64,000 bases of DNA, taken from Leuctra nigra. Its lineage: Eukaryota; Arthropoda; Insecta; Plecoptera; Leuctridae. A program made the position numbers and the translations under genes. The notes under the pieces were generated by a model that was given only the letters and a program-made list of their open reading frames with translations, was not told where the DNA came from and did no database searches. The stretch covers positions 13,758,309-13,822,308 of the forward strand of contig OW203766.1 of assembly GCA_934045905.1 (NCBI GenBank). Reading direction: 5' to 3'. Positions 1 to 12,840 of the stretch are shown piece after piece. Within the stretch, counting starts at the first letter, position 1; each line of letters begins with the position of its first letter.

Positions 1-2286
1 GAACACCCCCAGCGCCGCCACCACGTAGCGGAAGTAGCTGGAACATGATGCACACGTGTTGTATTAGCGAACACTCCTGGATGCGCGCCTGGTACTGATA
101 CTGCATGCTGATGTACGCAGTGGTCGCCCAGGAGCTGACCAGGAACACCCCCAGCGCCGCCACCACGTAGCGGAAGTAGCTGGAACATGATGCACACGTG
201 TTGTATTAGCGAACACTCCTGGATGCGCGCCTGGTACTGATACTGCATGCTGATGTACGCAGTGGTCGCCCAGGAGCTGACCAGGAACACCCCCAGCGCC
301 GCCACCACGTAGCGGAAGTAGCTGGAACACCATGCACACGTGTTGTATTAGCGAACACTCCTGGATGCGCGCCTGGTACTGATACTGCACGCTGATGTAC
401 GCAGTGGTCGCCCAGGAGCTGACCAGGAACACCCCCAGCGCCGCCACCACGTAGCGGAAGTAGCTGGAACATGATGCACACGTGTTGTATTAGCGAACAC
501 TCCTGGATGCGCGCCTGGTACTGATACTGCACGCTGATGTACGCAGTGGTCGCCCAGGAGCTGACCAGGAACACCCCCAGCGCCGCCACCACGTAGCGGA
601 AGTAGCTGGAACATGATGCACACGTGTTGTATTAGCGAACACTCCTGGATGCGCGCCTGGTACTGATACTGCACGCTGATGTACGCAGTGGTCGCCCAGG
701 AGCTGACCAGGAACACCCCCAGCGCCGCCACCACGTAGCGGAAGTAGCTGGAACATGATGCACACGTGTTGTATTAGCGAACACTCCTGGATGCGCGCCT
801 GGTACTGATACTGCACGCTGATGTACGCAGTGGTCGCCCAGGAGCTGACCAGGAACACCCCCAGCGCCGCCACCACGTAGCGGAAGTAGCTGGAACATGA
901 TGCACACGTGTTGTATTAGCGAACACTCCTGGATGCGCGCCTGGTACTGATACTGCATGCTGATGTACGCAGTGGTCGCCCAGGAGCTGACCAGGAACAC
1001 CCCCAGCGCCGCCACCACGTAGCGGAAGTAGCTGGAACATGATGCACACGTGTTGTATTAGCGAACACTCCTGGATGCGCGCCTGGTACTGATACTGCAC
1101 GCTGATGTACGCAGTGGTCGCCCAGGAGCTGACCAGGAACACCCCCAGCGCCGCCACCACGTAGCGGAAGTAGCTGGAACATGATGCACACGTGTTGTAT
1201 TAGCGAACACTCCTGGATGCGCGCCTGGCACTGATACTGCACGCTGATGTACGCAGTGGTCGCCCAGGAGCTGACCAGGAACACCCCCAGCGCCGCCACC
1301 ACGTAGCGGAAGTAGCTGGAACATGATGCACACGTGTTGTATTAGCGAACACTCCTGGATGCGCGCCTGGTACTGATACTGCACGCTGATGTACGCAGTG
1401 GTCGCCCAGGAGCTGACCAGGAACACCCCCAGCGCCGCCACCACGTAGCGGAAGTAGCTGGAACATGATGCACACGTGTTGTATTAGCGAACACTCCTGG
1501 ATGCGCGCCTGGTACTGATACTGCACGCTGATGTACGCAGTGGTCGCCCAGGAGCTGACCAGGAACACCCCCAGCGCCGCCACCACGTAGCGGAAGTAGC
1601 TGGAACATGATGCACACGTGTTGTATTAGCGAACACTCCTGGATGCGCGCCTGGTACTGATACTGCACGCTGATGTACGCAGTGGTCGCCCAGGAGCTGA
1701 CCAGGAACACCCCCAGCGCCGCCACCACGTAGCGGAAGTAGCTGGAACATGATGCACACGTGTTGTATTAGCGAACACTTCTGGATGCGCGCCTGGTACT
1801 GATACTGCACGCTGATGTACGCAGTGGTCGCCCAGGAGCTGACCAGGAACACCCCCAGCGCCGCCACCACGTAGCGGAAGTAGCTGGAACATGATGCACA
1901 CGTGTTGTATTAGCGAACACTCCTGGATGCGCGCCTGGTACTGATACTGCACGCTGATGTACGCAGTGGTCGCCCAGGAGCTGACCAGGAACACCCCCAG
2001 CGCCGCCACCACGTAGCGGAAGTAGCTGGAACATGATGCACACGTGTTGTATTAGCGAACACTCCTGGATGCGCGCCTGGTACTGATACTGCACGCTGAT
2101 GTACGCAGTGGTCGCCCAGGAGCTGACCAGGAACACCCCCAGCGCCGCCACCACGTAGCGGAAGTAGCTGGAACATGATGCACACGTGTTGTATTAGCGA
2201 ACACTCCTGGATGCGCGCCTGGTACTGATATTGCACGCTGATGTACGCAGTGGTCGCCCAGGAGCTGACCAGGAACACCCCCAGCG

Positions 2287-4852
2287 CTGACACCACGTAG
2301 CGGAAGTAGCTGGAACATGATGCACACGTGTTGTATTAGCGAACACTTCTGGATGCGCGCCTGGTACTGATACTGCACGCTGATGTACGCAGTGGTCGCC
2401 CAGGAGCTGACCAGGAACACCCCCAGCGCCGCCACCACGTAGCGGAAGTAGCTGGAACATGATGCACACGTGTTGTATTAGCGAACACTCCTGGATGCGC
2501 GCCTGGTACTGATACTGCACGCTGATGTACGCAGTGGTCGCCCAGGAGCTGACCAGGAACACCCCCAGCGCTGACACCACGTAGCGGAAGTAGCTGGAAC
2601 ATGATGCACACGTGTTGTATTAGCGAACACTTCTGGATGCGCGCCTGGTACTGATACTGCACGCTGATGTACGCAGTGGTCGCCCAGGAGCTGACCAGGA
2701 ACACCCCCAGCGCCGCCACCACGTAGCGGAAGTAGCTGGAACATGATGCACACGTGTTGTATTAGCGAACACTCCTGGATGCGCGCCTGGTACTGATACT
2801 GCACGCTGATGTACGCAGTGGTCGCCCAGGAGCTGACCAGGAACACCCCCAGCGCTGACACCACGTAGCGGAAGTAGCTGGAACATGATGCACACGTGTT
2901 GTATTAGCGAACACTTCTGGATGCGCGCCTGGTACTGATACTGCACGCTGATGTACGCAGTGGTCGCCCAGGAGCTGACCAGGAACACCCCCAGCGCCGC
3001 CACCACGTAGCGGAAGTAGCTGGAACATGATGCACATGTGTTGTATTAGCGAACACTCCTGGAAGCGCGCCTGGTACTGATATTGCACGCTGATGTACGC
3101 AGTGGTCGCCCAGGAGCTGACCAGGAACACCCCCAGCGCTGACACCACGTAGCGGAAGTAGCTGGAACATGATGCACACGTGTTGTATTAGCGAACACTT
3201 CTGGATGCGCGCCTGGTACTGATACTGCACGCTGATGTACGCAGTGGTCGCCCAGGAGCTGACCAGGAACACCCCCAGCGCCGCCACCACGTAGCGGAAG
3301 TAGCTGGAACATGATGCACATGTGTTGTATTAGCGAACACTCCTGGATGCGCGCCTGGTACTGATACTGCACGCTGATGTACGCAGTGGTCGCCCAGGAG
3401 CTGACCAGGAACACCCCCAGCGCCGCCACCACGTAGCGGAAGTAGCTGGAACATGATGCACATGTGTTGTATTAGCGAACACTCCTGGATGCGCGCCTGG
3501 TACTGATACTGCACGCTGATGTACGCAGTGGTCGCCCAGGAGCTGACCAGGAACACCCCCAGCGCCGCCACCACGTAGCGGAAGTAGCTGGAACATGATG
3601 CACACGTGTTGTATTAGCGAACACTCCTGGATGCGCGCCTGGTACTGATATTGCACGCTGATGTACGCAGTGGTCGCCCAGGAGCTGACCAGGAACACCC
3701 CCAGCGCTGACACCACGTAGCGGAAGTAGCTGGAACATGATGCACACGTGTTGTATTAGCGAACACTTCTGGATGCGCGCCTGGTACTGATACTGCACGC
3801 TGATGTACGCAGTGGTCGCCCAGGAGCTGACCAGGAACACCCCCAGCGCCGCCACCACGTAGCGGAAGTAGCTGGAACATGATGCACACGTGTTGTATTA
3901 GCGAACACTCCTGGATGCGCGCCTGGTACTGATACTGCACGCTGATGTACGCAGTGGTCGCCCAGGAGCTGACCAGGAACACCCCCAGCGCTGACACCAC
4001 GTAGCGGAAGTAGCTGGAACATGATGCACACGTGTTGTATTAGCGAACACTTCTGGATGCGCGCCTGGTACTGATACTGCACGCTGATGTACGCAGTGGT
4101 CGCCCAGGAGCTGACCAGGAACACCCCCAGCGCCGCCACCACGTAGCGGAAGTAGCTGGAACATGATGCACACGTGTTGTATTAGCGAACACTCCTGGAT
4201 GCGCGCCTGGTACTGATACTGCACGCTGATGTACGCAGTGGTCGCCCAGGAGCTGACCAGGAACACCCCCAGCGCTGACACCACGTAGCGGAAGTAGCTG
4301 GAACATGATGCACACGTGTTGTATTAGCGAACACTTCTGGATGCGCGCCTGGTACTGATACTGCACGCTGATGTACGCAGTGGTCGCCCAGGAGCTGACC
4401 AGGAACACCCCCAGCGCCGCCACCACGTAGCGGAAGTAGCTGGAACATGATGCACATGTGTTGTATTAGCGAACACTCCTGGATGCGCGCCTGGTACTGA
4501 TATTGCACGCTGATGTACGCAGTGGTCGCCCAGGAGCTGACCAGGAACACCCCCAGCGCTGACACCACGTAGCGGAAGTAGCTGGAACATGATGCACACG
4601 TGTTGTATTAGCGAACACTTCTGGATGCGCGCCTGGTACTGATACTGCACGCTGATGTACGCAGTGGTCGCCCAGGAGCTGACCAGGAACACCCCCAGCG
4701 CCGCCACCACGTAGCGGAAGTAGCTGGAACATGATGCACACGTGTTGTATTAGCGAACACTCCTGGATGCGCGCCTGGTACTGATACTGCACGCTGATGT
4801 ACGCAGTGGTCGCCCAGGAGCTGACCAGGAACACCCCCAGCGCCGCCACCAC
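2287..4852. repeat. Higher-order repeat inside the array: 284-bp dimers, duplicated as a ~1420-bp block
   Basis: The Ala-to-Ser variant (plus-strand GCTGACACC) appears in every second unit at about 2287, 2571, 2855, 3139, then 3707, 3991, 4275, 4559. The intervening units carry the CTTCTGG variant. The two sets of four are offset by 1420 bp (ten units). Associated variants such as GATATTGC (2230/3650, 3081/4501) share the same offset. This shows dimer expansion followed by a larger duplication. Confidence 0.85.
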
Positions 4853-6294
4853 GTAGCGGAAGTAGCTGGAACATGATGCACACGTGTTGTATTAGCGAAC
4901 ACTTCTGGATGCGCGCCTGGTACTGATATTGCACGCTGATGTACGCAGTGGTCGCCCAGGAGCTGACCAGGAACACCCCCAGCGCCGCCACCACGTAGCG
5001 GAAGTAGCTGGAACATGATGCACACGTGTTGTATTAGCGAACACTCCTGGATGCGCGCCTGGTACTGATACTGCACGCTGATGTACGCAGTGGTCGCCCA
5101 GGAGCTGACCAGGAACACCCCCAGCGCCGCCACCACGTAGCGGAAGTAGCTGGAACATGATGCACACGTGTTGTATTAGCGAACACTCCTGGATGCGCGC
5201 CTGGTACTGATACTGCACGCTGATGTACGCAGTGGTCGCCCAGGAGCTGACCAGGAACACCCCCAGCGCCGCCACCACGTAGCGGAAGTAGCTGGAACAC
5301 CATGCACACGTGTTGTATTAGCGAACACTCCTGGATGCGCGCCTGGTACTGATACTGCACGCTGATGTACGCAGTGGTCGCCCAGGAGCTGACCAGGAAC
5401 ACCCCCAGCGCCGCCACCACGTAGCGGAAGTAGCTGGAACACCATGCACACGTGTTGTATTAGCGAACACTCCTGGATGCGCGCCTGGTACTGATACTGC
5501 ACGCTGATGTACGCAGTGGTCGCCCAGGAGCTGACCAGGAACACCCCCAGCGCCGCCACCACGTAGCGGAAGTAGCTGGAACATGATGCACATGTGTTGT
5601 ATTAGCGAACACTCCTGGATGCGCGCCTGGTACTGATACTGCACGCTGATGTACGCAGTGGTCGCCCAGGAGCTGACCAGGAACACCCCCAGCGCCGCCA
5701 CCACGTAGCGGAAGTAGCTGGAACATGATGCACATGTGTTGTATTAGCGAACACTCCTGGATGCGCGCCTGGTACTGATACTGCACGCTGATGTACGCAG
5801 TGGTCGCCCAGGAGCTGACCAGGAACACCCCCAGCGCCGCCACCACGTAGCGGAAGTAGCTGGAACATGATGCACACGTGTTGTATTAGCGAACACTCCT
5901 GGATGCGCGCCTGGTACTGATACTGCACGCTGATGTACGCAGTGGTCGCCCAGGAGCTGACCAGGAACACCCCCAGCGCCGCCACCACGTAGCGGAAGTA
6001 GCTGGAACACCATGCACACGTGTTGTATTAGCGAACACTCCTGGATGCGCGCCTGGTACTGATACTGCACGCTGATGTACGCAGTGGTCGCCCAGGAGCT
6101 GACCAGGAACACCCCCAGCGCCGCCACCACGTAGCGGAAGTAGCTGGAACATCATGCACACGTGTTGTATTAGCGAACACTTCTGGATGCGCGCCTGGTA
6201 CTGATACTGCACGCTGATGTACGCAGTGGTCGCCCAGGAGCTGACCAGGAACACCCCCAGCGCCGCCACCACGTAGCGGAAGTAGCTGGAACAC

Positions 6295-7862
6295 CATGCA
6301 CACGTGTTGTATTAGCGAACACTCCTGGATGCGCGCCTGGTACTGATACTGCACGCTGATGTACGCAGTGGTCGCCCAGGAGCTGACCAGGAACACCCCC
6401 AGCGCCGCCACCACGTAGCGGAAGTAGCTGGAACATGATGCACACGTGTTGTATTAGCGAACACTCCTGGATGCGCGCCTGGTACTGATACTGCACGCTG
6501 ATGTACGCAGTGGTCGCCCAGGAGCTGACCAGGAACACCCCCAGCGCCGCCACCACGTAGCGGAAGTAGCTGGAACACCATGCACACGTGTTGTATTAGC
6601 GAACACTCCTGGATGCGCGCCTGGTACTGATACTGCACGCTGATGTACGCAGTGGTCGCCCAGGAGCTGACCAGGAACACCCCCAGCGCCGCCACCACGT
6701 AGCGGAAGTAGCTGGAACACCATGCACACGTGTTGTATTAGCGAACACTCCTGGATGCGCGCCTGGTACTGATACTGCACGCTGATGTACGCAGTGGTCG
6801 CCCAGGAGCTGACCAGGAACACCCCCAGCGCCGCCACCACGTAGCGGAAGTAGCTGGAACATGATGCACACGTGTTGTATTAGCGAACACTCCTGGATGC
6901 GCGCCTGGTACTGATACTGCACGCTGATGTACGCAGTGGTCGCCCAGGAGCTGACCAGGAACACCCCCAGCGCCGCCACCACGTAGCGGAAGTAGCTGGA
7001 ACACCATGCACACGTGTTGTATTAGCGAACACTCCTGGATGCGCGCCTGGTACTGATACTGCACGCTGATGTACGCAGTGGTCGCCCAGGAGCTGACCAG
7101 GAACACCCCCAGCGCCGCCACCACGTAGCGGAAGTAGCTGGAACATGATGCACACGTGTTGTATTAGCGAACACTCCTGGATGCGCGCCTGGTACTGATA
7201 CTGCACGCTGATGTACGCAGTGGTCGCCCAGGAGCTGACCAGGAACACCCCCAGCGCCGCCACCACGTAGCGGAAGTAGCTGGAACACCATGCACACGTG
7301 TTGTATTAGCGAACACTCCTGGATGCGCGCCTGGTACTGATACTGCACGCTGATGTACGCAGTGGTCGCCCAGGAGCTGACCAGGAACACCCCCAGCGCC
7401 GCCACCACGTAGCGGAAGTAGCTGGAACACCATGCACACGTGTTGTATTAGCGAACACTCCTGGATGCGCGCCTGGTACTGATACTGCACGCTGATGTAC
7501 GCAGTGGTCGCCCAGGAGCTGACCAGGAACACCCCCAGCGCCGCCACCACGTAGCGGAAGTAGCTGGAACATGATGCACACGTGTTGTATTAGCGAACAC
7601 TCCTGGATGCGCGCCTGGTACTGATACTGCACGCTGATGTACGCAGTGGTCGCCCAGGAGCTGACCAGGAACACCCCCAGCGCCGCCACCACGTAGCGGA
7701 AGTAGCTGGAACACCATGCACACGTGTTGTATTAGCGAACACTCCTGGATGCGCGCCTGGTACTGATACTGCACGCTGATGTACGCAGTGGTCGCCCAGG
7801 AGCTGACCAGGAACACCCCCAGCGCCGCCACCACGTAGCGGAAGTAGCTGGAACACCATGCA
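6295..7862. repeat. Higher-order repeat inside the array: ~710-bp (five-unit) period
   Basis: The ACCATG spacer variant occurs at about 6295, 6579, 6721, 7005, 7289, 7431, 7715 and 7857. The first six positions repeat at 710 bp (five units), and the pattern breaks at the last. Confidence 0.7.
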
Positions 7863-10800
7863 CACGTGTTGTATTAGCGAACACTCCTGGATGCGCGCCT
7901 GGTACTGATACTGCACGCTGATGTACGCAGTGGTCGCCCAGGAGCTGACCAGGAACACCCCCAGCGCCGCCACCACGTAGCGGAAGTAGCTGGAACATGA
8001 TGCACACGTGTTGTATTAGCGAACACTTCTGGATGCGCGCCTGGTACTGATACTGCACGCTGATGTACGCAGTGGTCGCCCAGGAGCTGACCAGGAACAC
8101 CCCCAGCGCCGCCACCACGTAGCGGAAGTAGCTGGAACATGATGCACACGTGTTGTATTAGCGAACACTCCTGGATGCGCGCCTGGTACTGATACTGCAC
8201 GCTGATGTACGCAGTGGTCGCCCAGGAGCTGACCAGGAACACCCCCAGCGCCGCCACCACGTAGCGGAAGTAGCTGGAACATGATGCACACGTGTTGTAT
8301 TAGCGAACACTCCTGGATGCGCGCCTGGTACTGATACTGCACGCTGATGTACGCAGTGGTCGCCCAGGAGCTGACCAGGAACACCCCCAGCGCCGCCACC
8401 ACGTAGCGGAAGTAGCTGGAACATCATGCACACGTGTTGTATTAGCGAACACTTCTGGATGCGCGCCTGGTACTGATACTGCACGCTGATGTACGCAGTG
8501 GTCGCCCAGGAGCTGACCAGGAACACCCCCAGCGCCGCCACCACGTAGCGGAAGTAGCTGGAACATGATGCACACGTGTTGTATTAGCGAACACTCCTGG
8601 ATGCGCGCCTGGTACTGATACTGCACGCTGATGTACGCAGTGGTCGCCCAGGAGCTGACCAGGAACACCCCCAGCGCCGCCACCACGTAGCGGAAGTAGC
8701 TGGAACATGATGCACATGTGTTGTATTAGCGAACACTCCTGGATGCGCGCCTGGTACTGATATTGCACGCTGATGTACGCAGTGGTCGCCCAGGAGCTGA
8801 CCAGGAACACCCCCAGCGCCGCCACCACGTAGCGGAAGTAGCTGGAACATGATGCACACGTGTTGTATTAGCGAACACTCCTGGATGCGCGCCTGGTACT
8901 GATACTGCACGCTGATGTACGCAGTGGTCGCCCAGGAGCTGACCAGGAACACCCCCAGCGCCGCCACCACGTAGCGGAAGTAGCTGGAACATGATGCACA
9001 CGTGTTGTATTAGCGAACACTTCTGGATGCGCGCCTGGTACTGATACTGCACGCTGATGTACGCAGTGGTCGCCCAGGAGCTGACCAGGAACACCCCCAG
9101 CGCCGCCACCACGTAGCGGAAGTAGCTGGAACATGATGCACACGTGTTGTATTAGCGAACACTCCTGGATGCGCGCCTGGTACTGATATTGCACGCTGAT
9201 GTACGCAGTGGTCGCCCAGGAGCTGACCAGGAACACCCCCAGCGCCGCCACCACGTAGCGGAAGTAGCTGGAACATGATGCACACGTGTTGTATTAGCGA
9301 ACACTCCTGGATGCGCGCCTGGTACTGATATTGCACGCTGATGTACGCAGTGGTCGCCCAGGAGCTGACCAGGAACACCCCCAGCGCCGCCACCACGTAG
9401 CGGAAGTAGCTGGAACACCATGCACACGTGTTGTATTAGCGAACACTCCTGGATGCGCGCCTGGTACTGATACTGCACGCTGATGTACGCAGTGGTCGCC
9501 CAGGAGCTGACCAGGAACACCCCCAGCGCCGCCACCACGTAGCGGAAGTAGCTGGAACATGATGCACATGTGTTGTATTAGCGAACACTCCTGGATGCGC
9601 GCCTGGTACTGATATTGCACGCTGATGTACGCAGTGGTCGCCCAGGAGCTGACCAGGAACACCCCCAGCGCCGCCACCACGTAGCGGAAGTAGCTGGAAC
9701 ATGATGCACACGTGTTGTATTAGCGAACACTCCTGGATGCGCGCCTGGTACTGATACTGCACGCTGATGTACGCAGTGGTCGCCCAGGAGCTGACCAGGA
9801 ACACCCCCAGCGCCGCCACCACGTAGCGGAAGTAGCTGGAACACCATGCACACGTGTTGTATTAGCGAACACTCCTGGATGCGCGCCTGGTACTGATACT
9901 GCACGCTGATGTACGCAGTGGTCGCCCAGGAGCTGACCAGGAACACCCCCAGCGCCGCCACCACGTAGCGGAAGTAGCTGGAACATGATGCACACGTGTT
10001 GTATTAGCGAACACTCCTGGATGCGCGCCTGGTACTGATACTGCACGCTGATGTACGCAGTGGTCGCCCAGGAGCTGACCAGGAACACCCCCAGCGCCGC
10101 CACCACGTAGCGGAAGTAGCTGGAACACCATGCACACGTGTTGTATTAGCGAACACTCCTGGATGCGCGCCTGGTACTGATATTGCACGCTGATGTACGC
10201 AGTGGTCGCCCAGGAGCTGACCAGGAACACCCCCAGCGCCGCCACCACGTAGCGGAAGTAGCTGGAACATCATGCACACGTGTTGTATTAGCGAACACTC
10301 CTGGATGCGCGCCTGGTACTGATACTGCACGCTGATGTACGCAGTGGTCGCCCAGGAGCTGACCAGGAACACCCCCAGCGCCGCCACCACGTAGCGGAAG
10401 TAGCTGGAACATGATGCACACGTGTTGTATTAGCGAACACTCCTGGATGCGCGCCTGGTACTGATACTGCACGCTGATGTACGCAGTGGTCGCCCAGGAG
10501 CTGACCAGGAACACCCCCAGCGCCGCCACCACGTAGCGGAAGTAGCTGGAACACCATGCACATGTGTTGTATTAGCGAACACTCCTGGATGCGCGCCTGG
10601 TACTGATACTGCACGCTGATGTACGCAGTGGTCGCCCAGGAGCTGACCAGGAACACCCCCAGCGCCGCCACCACGTAGCGGAAGTAGCTGGAACATCATG
10701 CACACGTGTTGTATTAGCGAACACTCCTGGATGCGCGCCTGGTACTGATATTGCACGCTGATGTACGCAGTGGTCGCCCAGGAGCTGACCAGGAACACCC

Positions 10801-11244
10801 CCAGCGCCGCCACCACGTAGCGGAAGTAGCTGGAACATGATGCACACGTGTTGTATTAGCGAACACTCCTGGATGCGCGCCTGGTACTGATACTGCACGC
10901 TGATGTACGCAGTGGTCGCCCAGGAGCTGACCAGGAACACCCCCAGCGCCGCCACCACGTAGCGGAAGTAGCTGGAACATGATGCACACGTGTTGTATTA
11001 GCGAACACTCCTGGATGCGCGCCTGGTACTGATACTGCACGCTGATGTACGCAGTGGTCGCCCAGGAGCTGACCAGGAACACCCCCAGCGCCGCCACCAC
11101 GTAGCGGAAGTAGCTGGAACACCATGCACATGTGTTGTATTAGCGAACACTCCTGGATGCGCGCCTGGTACTGATACTGCACGCTGATGTACGCAGTGGT
11201 CGCCCAGGAGCTGACCAGGAACACCCCCAGCGCCGCCACCACGT

Positions 11245-12840
11245 AGCGGAAGTAGCTGGAACATCATGCACATGTGTTGTATTAGCGAACACTCCTGGAT
11301 GCGCGCCTGGTACTGATACTGCACGCTGATGTACGCAGTGGTCGCCCAGGAGCTGACCAGGAACACCCCCAGCGCCGCCACCACGTAGCGGAAGTAGCTG
11401 GAACATCATGCACATGTGTTGTATTAGCGAACACTCCTGGATGCGCGCCTGGTACTGATACTGCACGCTGATGTACGCAGTGGTCGCCCAGGAGCTGACC
11501 AGGAACACCCCCAGCGCCGCCACCACGTAGCGGAAGTAGCTGGAACATCATGCACATGTGTTGTATTAGCGAACACTCCTGGATGCGCGCCTGGTACTGA
11601 TACTGCACGCTGATGTACGCAGTGGTCGCCCAGGAGCTGACCAGGAACACCCCCAGCGCCGCCACCACGTAGCGGAAGTAGCTGGAACATCATGCACATG
11701 TGTTGTATTAGCGAACACTCCTGGATGCGCGCCTGGTACTGATACTGCACGCTGATGTACGCAGTGGTCGCCCAGGAGCTGACCAGGAACACCCCCAGCG
11801 CCGCCACCACGTAGCGGAAGTAGCTGGAACACCATGCACACGTGTTGTATTAGCGAACACTCCTGGATGCGCGCCTGGTACTGATACTGCACGCTGATGT
11901 ACGCAGTGGTCGCCCAGGAGCTGACCAGGAACACCCCCAGCGCCGCCACCACGTAGCGGAAGTAGCTGGAACACCATGCACACGTGTTGTATTAGCGAAC
12001 ACTCCTGGATGCGCGCCTGGTACTGATACTGCACGCTGATGTACGCAGTGGTCGCCCAGGAGCTGACCAGGAACACCCCCAGCGCCGCCACCACGTAGCG
12101 GAAGTAGCTGGAACATGATGCACACGTGTTGTATTAGCGAACACTCCTGGATGCGCGCCTGGTACTGATACTGCACGCTGATGTACGCAGTGGTCGCCCA
12201 GGAGCTGACCAGGAACACCCCCAGCGCCGCCACCACGTAGCGGAAGTAGCTGGAACATCATGCACACGTGTTGTATTAGCGAACACTTCTGGATGCGCGC
12301 CTGGTACTGATACTGCACGCTGATGTACGCAGTGGTCGCCCAGGAGCTGACCAGGAACACCCCCAGCGCCGCCACCACGTAGCGGAAGTAGCTGGAACAT
12401 CATGCACACGTGTTGTATTAGCGAACACTTCTGGATGCGCGCCTGGTACTGATACTGCACGCTGATGTACGCAGTGGTCGCCCAGGAGCTGACCAGGAAC
12501 ACCCCCAGCGCCGCCACCACGTAGCGGAAGTAGCTGGAACATCATGCACACGTGTTGTATTAGCGAACACTTCTGGATGCGCGCCTGGTACTGATACTGC
12601 ACGCTGATGTACGCAGTGGTCGCCCAGGAGCTGACCAGGAACACCCCCAGCGCCGCCACCACGTAGCGGAAGTAGCTGGAACATCATGCACACGTGTTGT
12701 ATTAGCGAACACTTCTGGATGCGCGCCTGGTACTGATACTGCACGCTGATGTACGCAGTGGTCGCCCAGGAGCTGACCAGGAACACCCCCAGCGCCGCCA
12801 CCACGTAGCGGAAGTAGCTGGAACATGATGCACACGTGTT
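11245..12840. repeat. Runs of nearly identical units inside the array
   Basis: Four consecutive units (about 11264, 11406, 11548, 11690) share the rare pair ATCATG + CATGTG. Four more (about 12258-12684) share ATCATG with the CTTCTGG exon end. Such blocks of identical neighbours point to local homogenisation. Confidence 0.75.
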
